A DNA stretch of 64,000 nucleotides from Nocardia sp. CC227C (GCF_030767025.1 NZ_JASITE010000023.1:32006-96005), one strand, 5' to 3'. Numbered from the stretch's first letter, positions 41,478 to 50,223 are shown. The notes: generated by a model from the letters alone, not told the origin. Translations and numbers: made by a program.

Positions 41478-42872
41478 GTGGTCAGTTTCGGACTCATCGA
41501 CGAGTGGGAGCCCACCCCCGGTCGACTGGTCACCTGGGTCGCCGCACCCGCGTCGCTGGCGCGTGCCGCGGCTGCCCCCGCCCACCCGGCGCCGCCCTCC
41601 CACCAGCAGGAGGAGTACCTGCGCGCCGCCGACCGCAATGCCACCGCCGACTTCCGCTACTCGGGGCTGTGCCTGGTCGTCGCCCAGGTGCCCGAACTGC
41701 TCGACCGGGCCGCCATGACCCGTGCCGTCAATGCGTTCCTGTTGCGGCACGACACCTTTCGCACCTGGTTCGCCATCGCACCGGGCGGTGCGGTGGTGCG
41801 ACATCTGGTCGCTCCCGAGGACGTGGAATTCGTCCCGGTGGAGCACGGCGAGATCGACAACCCGGAGACCATTCGCGAGCACGTGCAGAAGACCACCCCC
41901 GGCCCGTTCCAGTGGGACTGCTTCACCTTCGGGGCGATCGAGCACGACGGCTCCACCACGCTGTATCTCGCGGTGGACCACCTGCACACCGACGGTGTGG
42001 CGCAGTACATCTCGTGTTTCGATCTGGCGCAGCTCTACGCCCGCGAGGTGGCCGAGGAGGTCGAGGTTCCCATCGAACCGGCCAGCTACGTCGAATACTG
42101 TGCGCGCGAACGGGAACGCTCGGCGCGCCTGAGCCTCACCTCGCCCGGGGTGCGCACCTGGCTGGCGCTGCTGCGCGGCAACGACGGCGAACTGCCCTCC
42201 TTCCCACTGGATCTCGGCAGACGACTGGACGGCTACAGTCGCAGCGCACACCGCACCCTCGAACTGTTCGACGAGGACAGCGCGTGCCGGTTCGAACAGG
42301 CGTGCCGGGACAGCGGTGCGGAGTTCACCGGCGGCATCTTCGCCGTCGCCGCACTGACCGAACGGCGACTCGTCGGCACCGACTACTACTTCGGCACCAC
42401 GCCGATCAGCACCCGTGGCACCCCGGCGGAACTCGCCGCGGTGGGCTGGTTCGTGACACTGGTGCCGGTGGCGTTCCCGCTCGGGGCCGCCACCTCCTTC
42501 GCGCGCCTCGCGCCCCGGGCCCAGCGGGCCTACGAGAGCGGGCTGCTGCTGACCTCCACCCCGCTGCACCGCGTGCTGGAACTGGCGGCCGGTGACGACG
42601 GCATCGCGGTGCGGCCGGGCTGGGTCACGCCCATGATCTCGTATGTGGACGCCCGTGATTTCGTCGGTCACGAACTGTTCGACAGCGCCGGGGGCGGCGT
42701 ATTCGCCAACCGGGCCGCCAGCGAGGAGGTGCTCATGTGGATCAACCGGCTGCCCTCGGGCACCTCGCTCAGCATCATCTATCCCGACACCCCGGTGGCG
42801 CACGATTCGGTGCGCCGCTACACCGAGGCGATGCGGGCGGTATTCCACGCGGTGGCAGACGGGGCCGGCTAG
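41478..42872 (+). CDS. PapA-like condensation-domain acyltransferase
   Basis: A 464-residue protein of the condensation/PapA superfamily. The catalytic motif reads VDHLHTDG: His168 and Asp172 of HxxxD are present, while the first His of the usual HHxxxDG is Asp167, as in mycobacterial PapA proteins. The latch-side TPISTRGTP / GWFVTLVPVAFP segment is also conserved. GTG 41478 follows GGAGG by 7 bases, 39 bases after the glycosyltransferase. By analogy with PapA1-3/PapA5 it esterifies a sugar or diol with the acyl chain made by the PKS. It ends 3 bases before the convergent esterase gene. Confidence 0.88.
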   Translation: MVSFGLIDEWEPTPGRLVTWVAAPASLARAAAAPAHPAPPSHQQEEYLRAADRNATADFRYSGLCLVVAQVPELLDRAAMTRAVNAFLLRHDTFRTWFAIAPGGAVVRHLVAPEDVEFVPVEHGEIDNPETIREHVQKTTPGPFQWDCFTFGAIEHDGSTTLYLAVDHLHTDGVAQYISCFDLAQLYAREVAEEVEVPIEPASYVEYCARERERSARLSLTSPGVRTWLALLRGNDGELPSFPLDLGRRLDGYSRSAHRTLELFDEDSACRFEQACRDSGAEFTGGIFAVAALTERRLVGTDYYFGTTPISTRGTPAELAAVGWFVTLVPVAFPLGAATSFARLAPRAQRAYESGLLLTSTPLHRVLELAAGDDGIAVRPGWVTPMISYVDARDFVGHELFDSAGGGVFANRAASEEVLMWINRLPSGTSLSIIYPDTPVAHDSVRRYTEAMRAVFHAVADGAG

Positions 42873-42875
42873 GCG

Positions 42876-43940
42876 TCACGCGCCCAGCGCGGCGGCCAGG
42901 ACTGGCCAGGAGTTGTGCAGATCCTGCTGCCAATAGCCCCAGGAGTGGGTGCCGGTGGAGCGGATGTCGAAGACGGCCGGAAGACCCAACGCGCGGAACC
43001 GGTCTCGCAGCTGCCGGGTGCAGACCTCGGTGACCGCGTCGAGCACGCCGCCGATCACGAGTTGATCGATCAGCTTGGCGGGACTGCCGTCGACGCCGGG
43101 GCCGCCCAGGGTGTCGAGCGCACCCGCGCGTCCGGAACCGGTGGACACATAGACGGCCGTGCCACGCAGTTCACCGGCGCGCAGGTACGGGTCATGGGTG
43201 AACCAGGCCGGGTCGCCGGGCGGCCCCCACATATTGACGGGGTTGCCGCGCCGGGAGGCCACGATGGCCGCGGCCATGGCCTGGCCCGCCGGATCGCCGG
43301 TGCGCACACATCCGCTGTAGGAGGCCAGGCCCCGGTAGAGTCCGGGCGCGGCGAGCGCGAGCCGGAACACCGCCGAACTCGCCATGGACAGCCCGGCGAC
43401 CGCGTTCACCCCGCTGGCGCCGAACCCGGAATCGATGATCGGCGGCAGCTCACGGGTCAGGAAGGTGGTCCAGCGCTGTCTGCCCAGCACCGGGTCGTCG
43501 GTCTGCCAGTCGGCATAGAGACTGCCCGCGCCGCCGATCGGTATCACCACGTGCACCTGCTTGTCGGCGAAGAACCGTTCCACATCGGTTCGGGTGAGCC
43601 AGTTGCTGCCGTCGACCCAGCGGCCGGTGTCGGTGCCGCCGTCGACCCCGTTCAGCAGATACAGCGTCGGGGCCGGTCTCGCGGGATCCGGGGCGGGCAG
43701 AACCGCCACGTCGATGGAGCGGGCCATGGCCGCGGAGTGCACGGTCAGATCCAGGACCCGCCCGCGACCCCGGGCGGCGGCGGTCAGGCGGGCGCCGTCG
43801 GAGGCGGGCCGCGCGGCGTCCACGATCCGCTGCGGGACGTACTGCCCCGCGTCGGCGACCGGATCCGCCGCCGCCGGCCAGCTCGTGCACAGTGCGGTCG
43901 AGCACAGCGCGGCGATTCGTAATATTCTCCGCGCCAGCAT
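42876..43940 (-). CDS. Antigen 85-like secreted esterase/mycolyltransferase
   Basis: A 354-residue secreted alpha/beta-hydrolase. Signal peptide at 1-26 (LARRILRIAALCSTALC, then SWPAAA). The nucleophile is Ser185 in AGLSMASSA, the oxyanion/loop region LYLLNGVDGGTDTGRWVDGSNW matches the antigen 85 fold, and the catalytic histidine is in GTHSWGYWQQDLHNSWP near the C-terminus. These enzymes move mycolates between trehalose and arabinogalactan. ATG 43940 is chosen, 9 bases after GGAGG; TTG 43949 is too near that site. Some members of the family act on other acyl groups, so a role with the neighbouring acyltransferase product is possible. Confidence 0.9.
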   Translation of the reverse strand: MLARRILRIAALCSTALCTSWPAAADPVADAGQYVPQRIVDAARPASDGARLTAAARGRGRVLDLTVHSAAMARSIDVAVLPAPDPARPAPTLYLLNGVDGGTDTGRWVDGSNWLTRTDVERFFADKQVHVVIPIGGAGSLYADWQTDDPVLGRQRWTTFLTRELPPIIDSGFGASGVNAVAGLSMASSAVFRLALAAPGLYRGLASYSGCVRTGDPAGQAMAAAIVASRRGNPVNMWGPPGDPAWFTHDPYLRAGELRGTAVYVSTGSGRAGALDTLGGPGVDGSPAKLIDQLVIGGVLDAVTEVCTRQLRDRFRALGLPAVFDIRSTGTHSWGYWQQDLHNSWPVLAAALGA

Positions 43941-44264
43941 ATTCGGCAACCTCCGGGTCGATACGGCGATACGGTAGGCCGCCGCGCGTCCGGGCGGTCC
44001 CGTCTCGCAATTCTCTGCGGTGGTTCACCAATTCCGTTGCGGTATGCGGTGAAGGAGCACAGGTACCGCCGTACGCGTCTGCCGCGCCGCTCATCGCGCA
44101 ACGTGTGGATTTCTCATGATTCGCCGGGTGCGCGCACCTGAGATGTCACGAATTGTGTCCCCAGCACTGGTAAGTGGGAATGCCGCGAACTACCGTAATC
44201 TCCGGCGCGCCCTTTCCAATTCCCACCGGAGCGTCCCGGTGGCGGACGTGAAGGAGCCGAAGGT
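43941..44264. other. Divergent spacer between esterase and small ORF
   Basis: This 324-base spacer carries no convincing gene. It contains the upstream regions of the antigen 85-like gene (minus) and of the small protein at 44265 (plus). I see no clear -35/-10 pair or strong inverted repeat. Confidence 0.6.
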
Positions 44265-44498
44265 ATGACCGCCATTCTCGAGAACAACCCCCCGGGCGGC
44301 CTGCCTACTTGCCGTGTGACCGTCTATCTGGGCGGGCCGCATCCCGACGATATGGTGGTGCTGGAATACGCCGCCACCCGATACGAGGCCGCGGAATTCG
44401 CCGCGGCGGCGACGAGACTCGGGATGACCGTCACGGTCGACGCGCGGGTACGGCCCGATCTCCGGCCGCTGCCGTGTCGCAGGCTGTGGCGTCGATGA
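44265..44498 (+). CDS. Hypothetical 77-residue protein
   Basis: The short frame has a good AAGGAG ribosome site 8 bases before ATG 44265 and ordinary GC-rich third positions. The sequence starts MTAILENNPPGG, has a central VYLGGPHPDDMVVLEYAATRYEAAEFAAAATRLGM and an Arg-rich end (RPDLRPLPCRRLWRR). No signal peptide, membrane span or known motif is evident. It may be a small cytoplasmic alpha/beta protein; the function is unknown. It precedes the first secreted protease on the same strand by 147 bases. Confidence 0.55.
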   Translation: MTAILENNPPGGLPTCRVTVYLGGPHPDDMVVLEYAATRYEAAEFAAAATRLGMTVTVDARVRPDLRPLPCRRLWRR

Positions 44499-44645
44499 GC
44501 ACGAGCGGGTCTCGCATCCGCGAATCGCCGTCGTCCTCGGCCGCGGGCGGCCGCCGGTCCGACACAATCGACATGATCGCACCCACCCGCCGGCATCGAA
44601 TCACACCGCGTGAACGGATGTCCGGCTTCGAAGGGAGTTCAGGTC

Positions 44646-45332
44646 GTGAACGGATTGCGTCTCGCGGTGGTGTGGATGCTCTGCGCCGCGCTCGCCGCCA
44701 TCGCCGGTGTCGCGTCGGCGGCGCCCGCGCCCGTCGTGCTCGGGGGCGGTTCCGGGATCCTGCTGGCGAGCGAGCCCTGTTCGCTCACCGTGATCGGATA
44801 CGACGGCGGGGGACGACTGGTCGGACTCACGGCGGGGCACTGCACGTATACCGGTGCGCCGGTGTGGGCGGAGCGGTCGGCCGAGGTCGGGGTGCTCGGC
44901 ACCGTGGTGTTCTCCGATCGGGGGCGGGGGCTCGATTACGCGGTGATCGAGTTCGATCCGGCCAGGGTGAACGCGGTGCGTACCGTCGGGGCGACCACCA
45001 TCGCCGGGATCGGGGCGGCTCCCGGCTTCGGGGCGATGGTGTGCGCCGACGGGCGGTCCAGCGGATTCGACTGCGGGGTGGTGTGGGGATCGGCGGACGG
45101 GCGGATCTTCAACCAGTCCTGTTCGATTCCGGGGGACTCCGGGGGACCGGTCACCGTGGGGGATCGGCTCGTTGGCATGAATCAGGGGCATCTGAAGCCG
45201 TGGGGGATCGACCTGCCGTGTGTCAGCGCGGCGTTCCCGCTCTACGGGCCCGCCTACTTCCGTCCGATCACGGAGATCCTGCATGCGATCGATGTGGCGG
45301 GTGGGGTCGGGGCCGGATTGCGGCCGGTGTGA
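44646..45332 (+). CDS. Secreted trypsin-like serine protease 1
   Basis: A 228-residue chymotrypsin-fold protein with signal peptide (first about 26 residues, ending ASAAPA). Catalytic triad: His65 in LTAGHC, Asp97 in GLDYAVIEF, Ser165 in PGDSGGP. Four cysteines outside the triad region (Cys45, Cys66, Cys133, Cys143, Cys159) can form disulfides. GTG 44646 follows AAGGGAG by 8 bases. It is highly similar to the second protease at 46043, indicating tandem duplication. Family members in actinomycetes include alpha-lytic-type and MarP-like peptidases, but without a pro-domain visible here. Confidence 0.9.
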   Translation: MNGLRLAVVWMLCAALAAIAGVASAAPAPVVLGGGSGILLASEPCSLTVIGYDGGGRLVGLTAGHCTYTGAPVWAERSAEVGVLGTVVFSDRGRGLDYAVIEFDPARVNAVRTVGATTIAGIGAAPGFGAMVCADGRSSGFDCGVVWGSADGRIFNQSCSIPGDSGGPVTVGDRLVGMNQGHLKPWGIDLPCVSAAFPLYGPAYFRPITEILHAIDVAGGVGAGLRPV

Positions 45333-45614
45333 GCCCCGGCCTCCGCTAATTGCTGGACGATAACCGTAACTCGGTTGCGGCAGGGTGTCGCTGCCACAAC
45401 AGGTCACGGTGACCCGGTGGCGAGGATTACATCCGCCGCTCGGCCGTGGGGCATCGGTGGTGTTGTGCTGGGCTTCGCCGGTGTACGGAAGGTGAACGGG
45501 CGATCACGCGCGGTCCGGGGCGACACCTAGGGATTGCCAAGAATTTGCTGAGCATGTTCACTCTGAGCACTCCATTCGGGCGGTTGTCCGATATCGATCG
45601 AGAAAGAGCGGATC

Positions 45615-46001
45615 ATGCGTATTCGAGTCATCTCCCTGGGTTTAGTCGCGGCGGCCGGCGGTGCCGCCGCTGTGTTGGTGGGTTCGGGCACGGCGTCGGC
45701 CGTCACCCCGTTCGTGGGACCGGACGAGGTCGGAGTCGTGCTCACGCCGGGTGAGACCGCCGCCTTCGCGGCCGGTCCGATTCCCGGCGGGATCGACGCG
45801 CTGGTGCCGTTCGGTGCGCAGCGGGTGGATCTGGAGCCGGAGTCGCAGTTGGCGGAGCCGGACGGCAGCACCTATGCCAGCACCGCCGCGATCGCCGCCG
45901 AGGCCGCGGCGCATCCCGGTGGCGGGGCCTATGTCTCGGTGCTGAATCCCCTCGATCCGCGTGATCCGGGCGCGGTGCTCGTCGTCGGTCAGTACTGGTG
46001 A
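45615..46001 (+). CDS. Small secreted hypothetical protein between the proteases
   Basis: A 128-residue exported protein. The first about 29 residues form a signal peptide (RVISLGLVAAAGGAAAVLVGSGTASA). The mature part begins VTPFVGPDEVGVVLTPGETAAFAAG and has no recognised domain; two short Gly-Pro turns and a C-terminal GAVLVVGQYW strand suggest a small beta structure. It lies between two paralogous proteases on the same strand, so an inhibitor, chaperone or substrate relation is possible but untested. ATG 45615 follows AAAGAG. Confidence 0.75.
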   Translation: MRIRVISLGLVAAAGGAAAVLVGSGTASAVTPFVGPDEVGVVLTPGETAAFAAGPIPGGIDALVPFGAQRVDLEPESQLAEPDGSTYASTAAIAAEAAAHPGGGAYVSVLNPLDPRDPGAVLVVGQYW

Positions 46002-46042
46002 CGGCTGGGCTGCGGGTTGACGGCTGCGAAGGGATCGCGGGT

Positions 46043-46735
46043 ATGAGAAGGCGTTTCGCGGTCGCGTCCTTGGTCGGCGCGGCACTCGTTTCCGTTGCCG
46101 GGGTCGGCACCGCCGCGGCCGATCCGGCCCCGGCCGTGCTGGGCGGCAGTTCGGGAATCATCTTGAACACCCATGAGGCGTGTTCCCTGACGGCCATCGG
46201 CTACGACGCCGCCGGTCGGCTGGTCGGTCTCACCGCCGGTCATTGCGCGGCGGCCGGGTCGCCGGTGCGGGCCGAGCAGTCCCTCGCGACCGGTGTGCTC
46301 GGCACGGTGGTGTTCTCCGACCTGGGGCAGGATCTGGACTACGCCGTCATCGAGTTCGATCCGGCCAAGGTGGCCCCGGTGCGCACGGTCGGCCAGACCA
46401 CCATCGCCGGTGTCGGGGCCCCACCCGCTCCCGGGGTGCCCGTCTGCTCCAGCGGCCGTTCCAGCGGTTTCGACTGCGGTGTCGTCTGGGGTGCGGTGGG
46501 CAACATCATTGTCAACCAATCCTGTTCCATCCCTGGCGATTCCGGCGGGCCGGTCACCGTGGGTGATCGACTCGTCGGTATGAACCAGGGGCACGTCACG
46601 CCCTTCGGGATCGATATGCAGTGCGTGACAGGGGCATTCCCGGTCCATTCGCCCGCGTACTTCCGGCCCATCGCCGACATTCTGCGAGCCGTGAACGCCA
46701 ACGGTGGCGTGGGAGCTGGACTGCGACCGGTGTGA
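46043..46735 (+). CDS. Secreted trypsin-like serine protease 2
   Basis: A 230-residue paralogue of the protease at 44646. Signal peptide through about residue 26 (VGTAAADPAP). Triad His67, Asp99, Ser167 is intact, and GRSSGFDCGVVWG plus NQSCSIPGDSGGPVTVGDR are identical blocks in the two copies. The C-termini both end GGVGAGLRPV. ATG 46043 follows GAAGGGA by 8 bases; an earlier GTG at 45998 would overlap the small secreted gene. Divergence is spread evenly, concentrated in the loops after the catalytic His, which hints at different substrate pockets. Confidence 0.9.
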   Translation: MRRRFAVASLVGAALVSVAGVGTAAADPAPAVLGGSSGIILNTHEACSLTAIGYDAAGRLVGLTAGHCAAAGSPVRAEQSLATGVLGTVVFSDLGQDLDYAVIEFDPAKVAPVRTVGQTTIAGVGAPPAPGVPVCSSGRSSGFDCGVVWGAVGNIIVNQSCSIPGDSGGPVTVGDRLVGMNQGHVTPFGIDMQCVTGAFPVHSPAYFRPIADILRAVNANGGVGAGLRPV

Positions 46736-46783
46736 TCCGCCGGTCACAGTCCTTGCGCGCGACACCGGAGAGCTAGTACGTTC

Positions 46784-46797
46784 GCTCTATATAGAGC
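46784..46797. promoter_or_regulatory. Palindrome 1 upstream of the molybdopterin-domain gene
   Basis: GCTCTATATAGAGC is a perfect 14-bp palindrome 55 bases before the start of the gene at 46852. A related palindrome follows 18 bases away (centre to centre). AT-rich core in a very GC-rich genome points to a regulator site overlapping a promoter -10. Confidence 0.6.
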
Positions 46798-46800
46798 AGT

Positions 46801-46816
46801 CGCCCTATATGGGGCG
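46801..46816. promoter_or_regulatory. Palindrome 2 upstream of the molybdopterin-domain gene
   Basis: CGCCCTATATGGGGCG is a near-perfect 16-bp palindrome (one mismatched pair) with the same CTATAT core as its neighbour at 46784. Tandem spacing of 18 bases puts the two on nearly the same DNA face, as for cooperative dimer binding. Confidence 0.55.
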
Positions 46817-46851
46817 GTACCAGTTCGCCTGCGGCAGGACAGAGGATCGGC

Positions 46852-47535
46852 ATGAAACTTCCCCCGGGTCAGCGCGCCGTCGATGGGTTCCCACGGTTCG
46901 GGACGCATCTGCACCACCCACCACCGCCGGTTCCGGACGACCCGGTGATCGCGGTCGGCGGTGCGCTGGCCGAGGAATTCACCTTGCCGGTCGCCGGGCT
47001 CGCCGACCTGCCGCGATGTGAGATCGAAGCCGATTTCCACTGTGTCGCCGGATGGTCGGCGACCGGTCTGCGGTGGGCGGGGGTCGCGTTCGAGACCCTG
47101 TACCGCGGCCGGGTGGAGCCGCGGTTGCGGCCGGGCGCGGCGATCAGTCACGTCGTATTCGAAGGGCTCGACGGCTACCGGTCGGTCACCCTGCTCGAGG
47201 ATGTGCTGACCGCCGATGTGCTGATCGCCGACCGGCTCGACGGGCGACCGCTCGACGGTGACCACGGCGCGCCGGTGCGATTGGTCAGCCCCGCCCAGTA
47301 CGGCTTCGTCAATACGAAGCACCTGTGCCGCATCGAATTCCACACCGCCCCGCCCCGAGTCACCGACCGGTGGTCACCGCTCGCGGCGCACCGCAGGGCC
47401 CGGGTCTGGGAGGAGGAGCGCCATCTCTATCTCCCCGGGCGCATCGTCCGGCCGGTCTACCGATCGCTCATCGGACCCATTCGCCGGCTGAGCGCCCGCG
47501 GCGGGTCGGCGAACCGACCCGAGCGCTACTCGTGA
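46852..47535 (+). CDS. Molybdopterin-domain oxidoreductase (sulfite-oxidase/YedY-like)
   Basis: A 227-residue protein spanning one oxidoreductase molybdopterin-binding domain. The Mo-ligand cysteine is Cys64 in DFHCVAGWSATGL, and RLVSPAQYGFVNTKHLCRIEFH matches the conserved C-terminal part of the domain. There is no signal peptide, haem or membrane anchor. Likely a cytosolic oxidase/reductase of unknown substrate. Two palindromes lie directly upstream, so it is probably tightly regulated. Its 3' end overlaps the convergent exporter by 10 bases. Confidence 0.85.
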   Translation: MKLPPGQRAVDGFPRFGTHLHHPPPPVPDDPVIAVGGALAEEFTLPVAGLADLPRCEIEADFHCVAGWSATGLRWAGVAFETLYRGRVEPRLRPGAAISHVVFEGLDGYRSVTLLEDVLTADVLIADRLDGRPLDGDHGAPVRLVSPAQYGFVNTKHLCRIEFHTAPPRVTDRWSPLAAHRRARVWEEERHLYLPGRIVRPVYRSLIGPIRRLSARGGSANRPERYS

Positions 47536-49082
47536 CCGTTCAGCTCGCCCGCCGGGATGTGCCGCAGCTTCACCACGGAGATGACCGCCAGGACGGCCGC
47601 GGCCACCGTCACGATGCCCGCGGTCAAGTGCACGCCGTGCAGGAACGCCTCCCGGGCCGCGGTCAGGACGGCGGTCCCGACCTGCTCGGGTAGCGACTCC
47701 GCCACCGCCACCGCCGCGCCGAGGGTATCGCGAACGGATTCGCTCGCCTCGGCGGGCACTCCGGCGGGCAACGTGGTGAGGTCGCTGCGGTAGATGGCCA
47801 CGCTCAGGCTGCCGAGAATCGAGATGCCCAGGGCCCCACCCAGTTCCGCGCCGGTCTCGGACAGGCCCGAGGCCGCGCCCGCCTGCTCGGGCGGGGCCGA
47901 GCCGACGATCAACTCGGTGGTGATGCCGAAGACCGGGGCCAGGCCCAGCGAGATCAACAGCGAGGCCAGCACCGCGAGCATCGGACCGGCACCCGCCGAC
48001 GCCTGGGTGAGCAGCGCGAGCCCGACGGCCGCCACGCTCATCCCGCCGCCGATCAGGTACGCCGGACGCACCACCCGCACGATGCGCGGGGCGAGCTGCG
48101 AGCCGATGATGAATCCCAGCCCCGAGGGCGCCATGGCGATACCCGCCCCCAGCGGTGACATACCCAGCACCAGCTGGAAGTACTGGCCGATGAACAGGAA
48201 GTACCCGAAGGCCACGAAGACGCCGATCACATTGACGGTCAACGCGGTACGGAACTCGCCGAGCTTGAACAGGCGCAGATCCAGCATCGGATCCGGCCGC
48301 GACAGCTGCCGCCGCACGAACAGCACACCCGCCGCGACACCGATGGCCAGCGCCGCCAGCGCGCCGCCGCCGATGCCGTCCTGCGCGATCTGCTTCATGG
48401 CGAAGACCAGCGCGATCATGGTCACCACGGACTGCGTCGCGCCGATCAGGTCGAGCCGACCCGCCTCCGGATCCTTGAACTCCGGCAGCACCTTCGGCCC
48501 GAGCACCAGCAGCAGCACCATGACCGGCACCGCGAGCAGGAACACCGACCCCCACCAGAAGTGTTCCAGCAGTACGCCGCCCGCCAGCGGGCCGATGGCC
48601 CCACCCGCGGAGAACGCGCCCACCCACACGCCGACCGCCACCGAGCGCTGCCGCCCGTCGCGGAACATGTTGAAGATCAGCGACAGCGTGGAGGGGGCCA
48701 GGGTCGCCCCGGCGACGCCGAGCAGCGCCCGGCACAGGATGAGAGCCTCCGCGGTGGGGGCGAAGGCCGCGATCACCGAGGCCAGGCCGAAGGCCGCCGC
48801 ACCCGCCAGCAGGATGCGCCGCCGCCCGATCCGGTCGCCGAGGGTGCCCATGGTGATGAGCAGGCCGGCGACCATGAACCCGTAGACGTCGATGATCCAC
48901 AGCAGCTGCGCGCTGGTCGGCTGGAGGACCGCGCTGATCTCCGGCACCGCGAGATGCAGCACGGTCAGGTCCATGGCGTAGACCAGGCAGGCCAGCGCGA
49001 GGACGCCGAGGCCGATCCACTCGCGCTGCCCGGCCCGATTCTCGGCGAGCCCGGTGGGCTGCGAACTGATGGCGGTATCCAC
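47526..49082 (-). CDS. DHA2-type MFS multidrug exporter
   Basis: A 518-residue, 14-span transporter of the DHA2/QacA type. Marks are VYAMDLTVLHLAVPEISAVL in helix 1, LGDRIGRRRILL (motif A) and AFSAGGAIGPLAGGVLL (motif C). GTG 49082 is chosen over longer frames that would run into the upstream ketosynthase; AAGGA lies about 8 bases before it. It follows the FabH-like gene on the same strand by 109 bases. QacA-like pumps export cationic drugs or lipids. The pairing with a ketosynthase may reflect export of a small acylated product. Confidence 0.88.
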   Translation of the reverse strand: MDTAISSQPTGLAENRAGQREWIGLGVLALACLVYAMDLTVLHLAVPEISAVLQPTSAQLLWIIDVYGFMVAGLLITMGTLGDRIGRRRILLAGAAAFGLASVIAAFAPTAEALILCRALLGVAGATLAPSTLSLIFNMFRDGRQRSVAVGVWVGAFSAGGAIGPLAGGVLLEHFWWGSVFLLAVPVMVLLLVLGPKVLPEFKDPEAGRLDLIGATQSVVTMIALVFAMKQIAQDGIGGGALAALAIGVAAGVLFVRRQLSRPDPMLDLRLFKLGEFRTALTVNVIGVFVAFGYFLFIGQYFQLVLGMSPLGAGIAMAPSGLGFIIGSQLAPRIVRVVRPAYLIGGGMSVAAVGLALLTQASAGAGPMLAVLASLLISLGLAPVFGITTELIVGSAPPEQAGAASGLSETGAELGGALGISILGSLSVAIYRSDLTTLPAGVPAEASESVRDTLGAAVAVAESLPEQVGTAVLTAAREAFLHGVHLTAGIVTVAAAVLAVISVVKLRHIPAGELNGHE

Positions 49083-49191
49083 GGCGGGAGTCCTTCGATC
49101 GAGGGATGCGTACTGCCCGTAATGACGGCGTGGTCCCCACGATCTCATCGGCCACCGACAGATTCGGCAACCGAATTTCCGGCCCGCGCGA

Positions 49192-50223
49192 TCAGCGCAC
49201 GGCGGGCAGCCGCACCACCTGTCCCGCGTACGCCAGCCCGGCACCGAAACCGAGCAGCAGCGTGATATCGCCGGGCCGGGCCGCGCCGGTGCGCAGCAGC
49301 TGCTCCATGGCCATGGGGATGGAAGCCGCGCTGGTATTGCCGGTCTCGGCGATATCCCGTGCGACGGCGACGGTTTCGGGCAGGCCCAGGGTGCGGACCA
49401 GCGCGTCGGTGATGCGGCTGTTGGCCTGGTGCGGCACGAAGGCGTTCAGCTCCTCGGCCGCCACCCCCGCCCGCTCCAGCGCGTCGCGGCACGCCTTCTC
49501 CAGGAAGGTGACCGCCCAGCGGAAGACGGCCTGCCCGTTCATCCGGATATAGGGCCGCTCGGAGCTGCCACCGGCGGCCTCCGCGGCGGCGACCTCGGCG
49601 AAGTACTGTTGGAAGTCCTTGTCCTGCTTGATCGCCGAGGTCTGGCTGCCGTCCGAGCCCCAGGCCACCGGGCCGATGCCCTCGGCCGCGGCCGGACCCA
49701 CCACGGCCGCGCCCGCGCCGTCGGCGAAGATGAACGCGCAGGTGCGGTCGGTGGGGTCGAGCAGGTCCGACAGCCGCTCCACGCCGATCACCAGCACGTA
49801 CCGGGCCTCCCCGGAGCGCACCAGGCTCGCGGCATTGGCCAGCGCGTAGCAGAATCCGGCGCAACCGGCGGAGACGTCGAAGGCCGCGGTGTCGTGCATG
49901 CCGAGTTCGGTGGCCACCACCGCGCCCGCCGACGGCCCGAGCACCATTTGCGAGGAGGTGGCCAGCACGACGGCGTCGATCTGCTCGGCATCGATTCCCG
50001 CCGCCGCCAACGCGTCCCGGGACGCGGCGGTGCTCATGGAGACGATGGTCTCGTCCGGGTCGGCCCAGCGGCGGGCGGCGATTCCGGAGCGCGTCCGGAT
50101 CCACTCGTCGGAGGAGTTGATCCGGTCCACGATCTCGGCATTGGGGACGATTCGGCGGGGGCGGTACACCCCGAGTCCCAGCATGGCGGCGTGCGCCACC
50201 TGCGGCATCGACTTGATCTGCAC
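49192..50223 (-). CDS. Beta-ketoacyl-ACP synthase III-like protein
   Basis: A 343-residue FabH-family condensing enzyme. Catalytic Cys121 lies in SAGCAGFCYALANA, the His in FVPHQANSRI and the Asn in ETGNTSAASIP, so the triad is complete. Housekeeping FabH starts fatty acid synthesis from acetyl-CoA or branched primers; members in secondary metabolism load special starters. It is not next to fab genes here but in front of a DHA2 exporter. GTG 50223 is used; an ATG at 50208 is a plausible alternative because neither has an ideal ribosome site. Confidence 0.88.
   Translation of the reverse strand: MQIKSMPQVAHAAMLGLGVYRPRRIVPNAEIVDRINSSDEWIRTRSGIAARRWADPDETIVSMSTAASRDALAAAGIDAEQIDAVVLATSSQMVLGPSAGAVVATELGMHDTAAFDVSAGCAGFCYALANAASLVRSGEARYVLVIGVERLSDLLDPTDRTCAFIFADGAGAAVVGPAAAEGIGPVAWGSDGSQTSAIKQDKDFQQYFAEVAAAEAAGGSSERPYIRMNGQAVFRWAVTFLEKACRDALERAGVAAEELNAFVPHQANSRITDALVRTLGLPETVAVARDIAETGNTSAASIPMAMEQLLRTGAARPGDITLLLGFGAGLAYAGQVVRLPAVR

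Noticed and set aside
45362..45376. AACCG/CGGTT repeat after the first protease
   Set aside because: Five-base stem with no associated promoter or T tract; expected by chance in this spacer.
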